From contig NZ_CP091799.1 of assembly GCF_022024235.1 (NCBI RefSeq), positions 1,032,001 to 1,096,000 of the forward strand: DNA of 64,000 nt. The letters are read 5' to 3'. Each line of letters starts with the position of its first letter. Position 1 is the stretch's first letter. This document shows positions 62,025-64,000 of the stretch, piece by piece. Below the pieces are notes generated by a model. The model saw only the letters and a program-made list of their open reading frames with translations. It ran no database searches and had not been told where the DNA came from. The DNA comes from Segatella baroniae B14. GTDB taxonomy: Bacteria > Bacteroidota > Bacteroidia > Bacteroidales > Bacteroidaceae. The position numbers were made by a program, and so were the translations under genes.

Positions 62025-63379
62025 AAATAGAAGAAAAAGTAAAATATTTTATCAACGAACATCACCTACTCGATAAGGATAAAAAATATATTGTAGCCTT
62101 ATCGGGAGGTGCTGATTCTGTATGTTTATTACTTCTGTTAAAAAAATTACATTACCAAATAGAAGCAGCTCATTGTAATTTTCGCCTACGAGGAGATGAG
62201 AGTTACAGAGATGAAGAATTTTGCGTAAACTTATGTCACGCACTCCAAATTCCACTTCATCGTATTCATTTTGAGACTAAAGAATATGCCCATCTTCATA
62301 AAATTAGTATAGAGATGGCTGCTCGAGATTTACGTTATTCATATTTCGAAAATCTTAGAAAAGATATTCAAGCAGAAGGTATATGCATAGCTCATCACCA
62401 AGAAGATTGTGTAGAAACCATTTTGATCAACTTGATTCGTGGAACAGGCATCCAAGGTATGCGTGGTATTCTTCCCCAAAATGGACATATTATCAGACCT
62501 CTTTTAAGCATTAAAAGAAAGGATATCGAATATTATCTGCAAGAAAATAGACAAAACTACGTAACAGATAGTACAAACCTTATCAATGATGTCCAAAGAA
62601 ACAAAATACGGCTAGATATCATGCCTATGTTGAAACAACTTAATGCAGGTGTAGTCGATAATATATACTCAACAGCACAACATTTAACAGAAGCAAATTG
62701 TATCATAAATGATGCGATAAAAAAATATTTGACCCAACATTCTATTTTTAGTGAAAATGAAGATTTTGGACTTCATTCTGGATACCAAAAAATAAGAACA
62801 GAAAGTATAGAAAATTTTAGTAGTCCTGAATATCTTCTTTATTACATACTATCGAACTATGACTTTTCTGGCTCACAAATTGAACAAATATATAAGAATT
62901 TACACGGAAAAAGTGGTAAAGTCTGGAAAAGCAATTCATATGAATTATTAATTGATAGAGAAAACCTTATTATAAAAAGGAGAACCGAAATATTAGATAA
63001 AACAATAAAAATACCAGAACCAGGTACATATGTTTTTGATGAAACGTCAAAAGTTATCATTAATAATATACCTATCTATAAAGGATTTCAACCTAGCAAA
63101 ACCACTCAGATTGCAACATTAGATGCCGATAAGGTCAAAATGCCTATTACCATACGTCTAGCTAAATTAGGTGACAGATTTCAACCTTTTGGCATGAAAG
63201 GAACCAAACTCATTAGTGACCTATTAACAGATCTCAAAAAAAATTTATTTGAAAAACAACAACAATTGGTTATTGAAGACGCAAAAGGTAATATTATCTG
63301 GGTAGTAGGAATTAGAACCGACGATAGATTCAAAATAGATAGTAAAACAACGAATATTCTAAAAGTAGAAATAATATAA
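62021..63379 (+). CDS. tilS: tRNA(Ile)-lysidine synthetase
   Basis: 452 residues. PP-loop ALSGGADSVCLLLLLKKL, then HCNFRLRGDES and AHHQEDCVET; the C-terminal domain includes RLAKLGDRFQPFGMKGTKLI. It makes lysidine at C34 of tRNA(Ile)(CAU). Translationally coupled to kdsB by ATGA. Confidence 0.93.
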   Translation: MKIEEKVKYFINEHHLLDKDKKYIVALSGGADSVCLLLLLKKLHYQIEAAHCNFRLRGDESYRDEEFCVNLCHALQIPLHRIHFETKEYAHLHKISIEMAARDLRYSYFENLRKDIQAEGICIAHHQEDCVETILINLIRGTGIQGMRGILPQNGHIIRPLLSIKRKDIEYYLQENRQNYVTDSTNLINDVQRNKIRLDIMPMLKQLNAGVVDNIYSTAQHLTEANCIINDAIKKYLTQHSIFSENEDFGLHSGYQKIRTESIENFSSPEYLLYYILSNYDFSGSQIEQIYKNLHGKSGKVWKSNSYELLIDRENLIIKRRTEILDKTIKIPEPGTYVFDETSKVIINNIPIYKGFQPSKTTQIATLDADKVKMPITIRLAKLGDRFQPFGMKGTKLISDLLTDLKKNLFEKQQQLVIEDAKGNIIWVVGIRTDDRFKIDSKTTNILKVEII

Positions 63380-63394
63380 AAAAACAAGAAGAGC

Positions 63395-63524
63395 AGTGTA
63401 AGCCATCTCTAGCGGGTACAAAAATATAAGCTATCACCCCCCATATTGTCTTCCTGAAATTTTGAAAATGTCTCCAACATTTTAGAAGTATCTTGCAATA
63501 CGGAGTTTAGTGATAGCTTACACT
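63395..63524. repeat. 130-bp element with 17-bp terminal inverted repeats
   Basis: The left end begins AGTGTAAGCCATCTCTA (63395-63411); the reverse complement of the right end reads AGTGTAAGCTATCACTA, differing at two of 17 positions. A third copy, TAAGCTATCAC, lies inside (63427-63437) and pairs with GTGATAGCTTA (63510-63520). The element fills the gap between convergent genes. It may be a MITE-like insertion or a structured terminator region. Confidence 0.5.
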
Positions 63525-63535
63525 ATAAAATTATC

Positions 63536-64000
63536 TTAAATAACTTCTACGGTCATACTAATATTCTCTTTAGGACGGTCTCCTCTAAGCGTTTCGCAAC
63601 TTTGAATTTCTTCCACAATATCAAGACCTTCTTCTACCTCTCCAAATACAGTATATTGATTATCTAAGAAAGGAGTACCACCCAAAGTCGTATAAGCATC
63701 TATTTGCTCTTGTGTAAACACAGGTTTACCCTTCTCACGACTTTTCTGTTTTGTTTCATCAATAAGCTGATTCTGAAGATTTTGCAAACCTACACGATCA
63801 CGATTACGTCTAAATTCCAGAATTTCTTCACGATGTTCTCGAGCTAATTGATCAAAGATATTCTGCTCCTGTTGCATCTCCATCTGTTTTTGAAGCTGCT
63901 TAAGTTCTGAAGCCTTGTATACTTTTCCCCAAACTATATAGAATTGACTACCACTACTTGCTTTTTCAGGATTAACCTCATCTCCTAAACGAGCTGCACT
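63536..64000 (-). CDS. Cyclophilin-type peptidyl-prolyl isomerase (C-terminal part, open at window end)
   Basis: 155 residues visible, the 5' end beyond the window. The segment SSGSQFYIVWGKV and TLGGTPFLDNQYTVFGEVEE with ENISMTVEVI at the end are cyclophilin-like. A Gln/Glu-rich helical insertion of about 80 residues (KQLQKQMEMQQEQNI through KQKSREKGKP) interrupts the fold between these strands, as in Bacteroidetes-type homologues I recall. Likely envelope proline isomerase. Confidence 0.82.
   Translation of the reverse strand, partial: SAARLGDEVNPEKASSGSQFYIVWGKVYKASELKQLQKQMEMQQEQNIFDQLAREHREEILEFRRNRDRVGLQNLQNQLIDETKQKSREKGKPVFTQEQIDAYTTLGGTPFLDNQYTVFGEVEEGLDIVEEIQSCETLRGDRPKENISMTVEVI

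Noticed and set aside
1..64000. tRNA, rRNA, CRISPR arrays, known riboswitches and a replication origin
   Set aside because: I looked for their conserved sequences in the intergenic stretches and saw none; a tRNAscan/Infernal run would settle it.

Overview
The window reads as chromosomal DNA of an anaerobic Bacteroidales bacterium, most likely of the Prevotella/Segatella type. Evidence seen directly: promoters follow the Bacteroidetes pattern (TTG, 19-22 bases, TAnnTTTG) in front of many genes, ribosome-binding sites are weak, lipoproteins and signal peptides are common, and the genome is AT-rich. The gene content also fits: flavodiiron protein, OmpH-type chaperone, DUF2461, YhcH/YiaL proteins, GH35 and GH43 glycosidases, and hexuronate catabolism.

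Layout. 1-0.8 kb: end of a DUF4810/DUF799 lipoprotein operon. 1.1-5.2 kb: an accessory patch of small tightly packed genes (RNase H-like, thioredoxin, small membrane protein, hydrolase, carbonic anhydrase, acetyltransferase, unknown) bordered by degraded mobile-element pieces. 5.2-12.4 kb: nitroreductase, purine permease, a secreted beta-helix protein, then a compact hydroxycinnamate locus (feruloyl-esterase-like enzyme, phenolic acid decarboxylase, divergent AraC regulator) and a TlpA-type thioredoxin. 12.5-16.1 kb: tRNA methyltransferase, M3 peptidase, and a promoter-plus-terminator unit without an ORF that looks like a small RNA. 16.1-19.9 kb: a miniature acyl/polyketide set (ACP, adenylate-forming ligase, fused ketosynthase). 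20-22.7 kb: pdxS-pdxT (vitamin B6) divergent from an unusual ThiD-kinase/AraC fusion. 22.8-28 kb: GH35 operon with a TPR protein and a lipoprotein. 28-29 kb: about 1 kb without genes but rich in inverted repeats. 29-34.6 kb: GH43, DUF2461, nth, OmpH, pepD. 34.6-36.9 kb: htpG behind a sigma-54-type promoter but broken by a deletion. 37-43 kb: unknown protein, DUF554, flavodiiron protein, ispE, Nudix. 43-47.7 kb: hexuronate genes uxuA, SDR, uxaB and a secreted YhcH protein. 47.8-55 kb: MFS-panB, HAD, rsmG, MBL hydrolase, a frameshifted ruvC, ModF-like ABC ATPase. 55.4-64 kb: outer-membrane barrel, MORN/YhcH/glgB/membrane operon, kdsB-tilS, and the end of a cyclophilin.

How the genes fit together. 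Several loci describe growth on plant cell wall: GH35 and GH43 enzymes release side-chain sugars, the esterase would release ferulate/coumarate, PadC would decarboxylate it, and uxuA/SDR/uxaB channel glucuronate and galacturonate. The observations I rate highest are the ThiD-AraC fusion (active-site Cys replaced by Ala) facing pdxST, the ferulate module, the sigma-54 promoter with three helically phased TGTCAG boxes at htpG, and the ncRNA candidate near 15.8-16.1 kb. Two housekeeping genes (htpG, ruvC) carry frameshifts, which are either real lesions or sequence/assembly errors. All identifications are by eye from motifs and remembered families; no database search was run.
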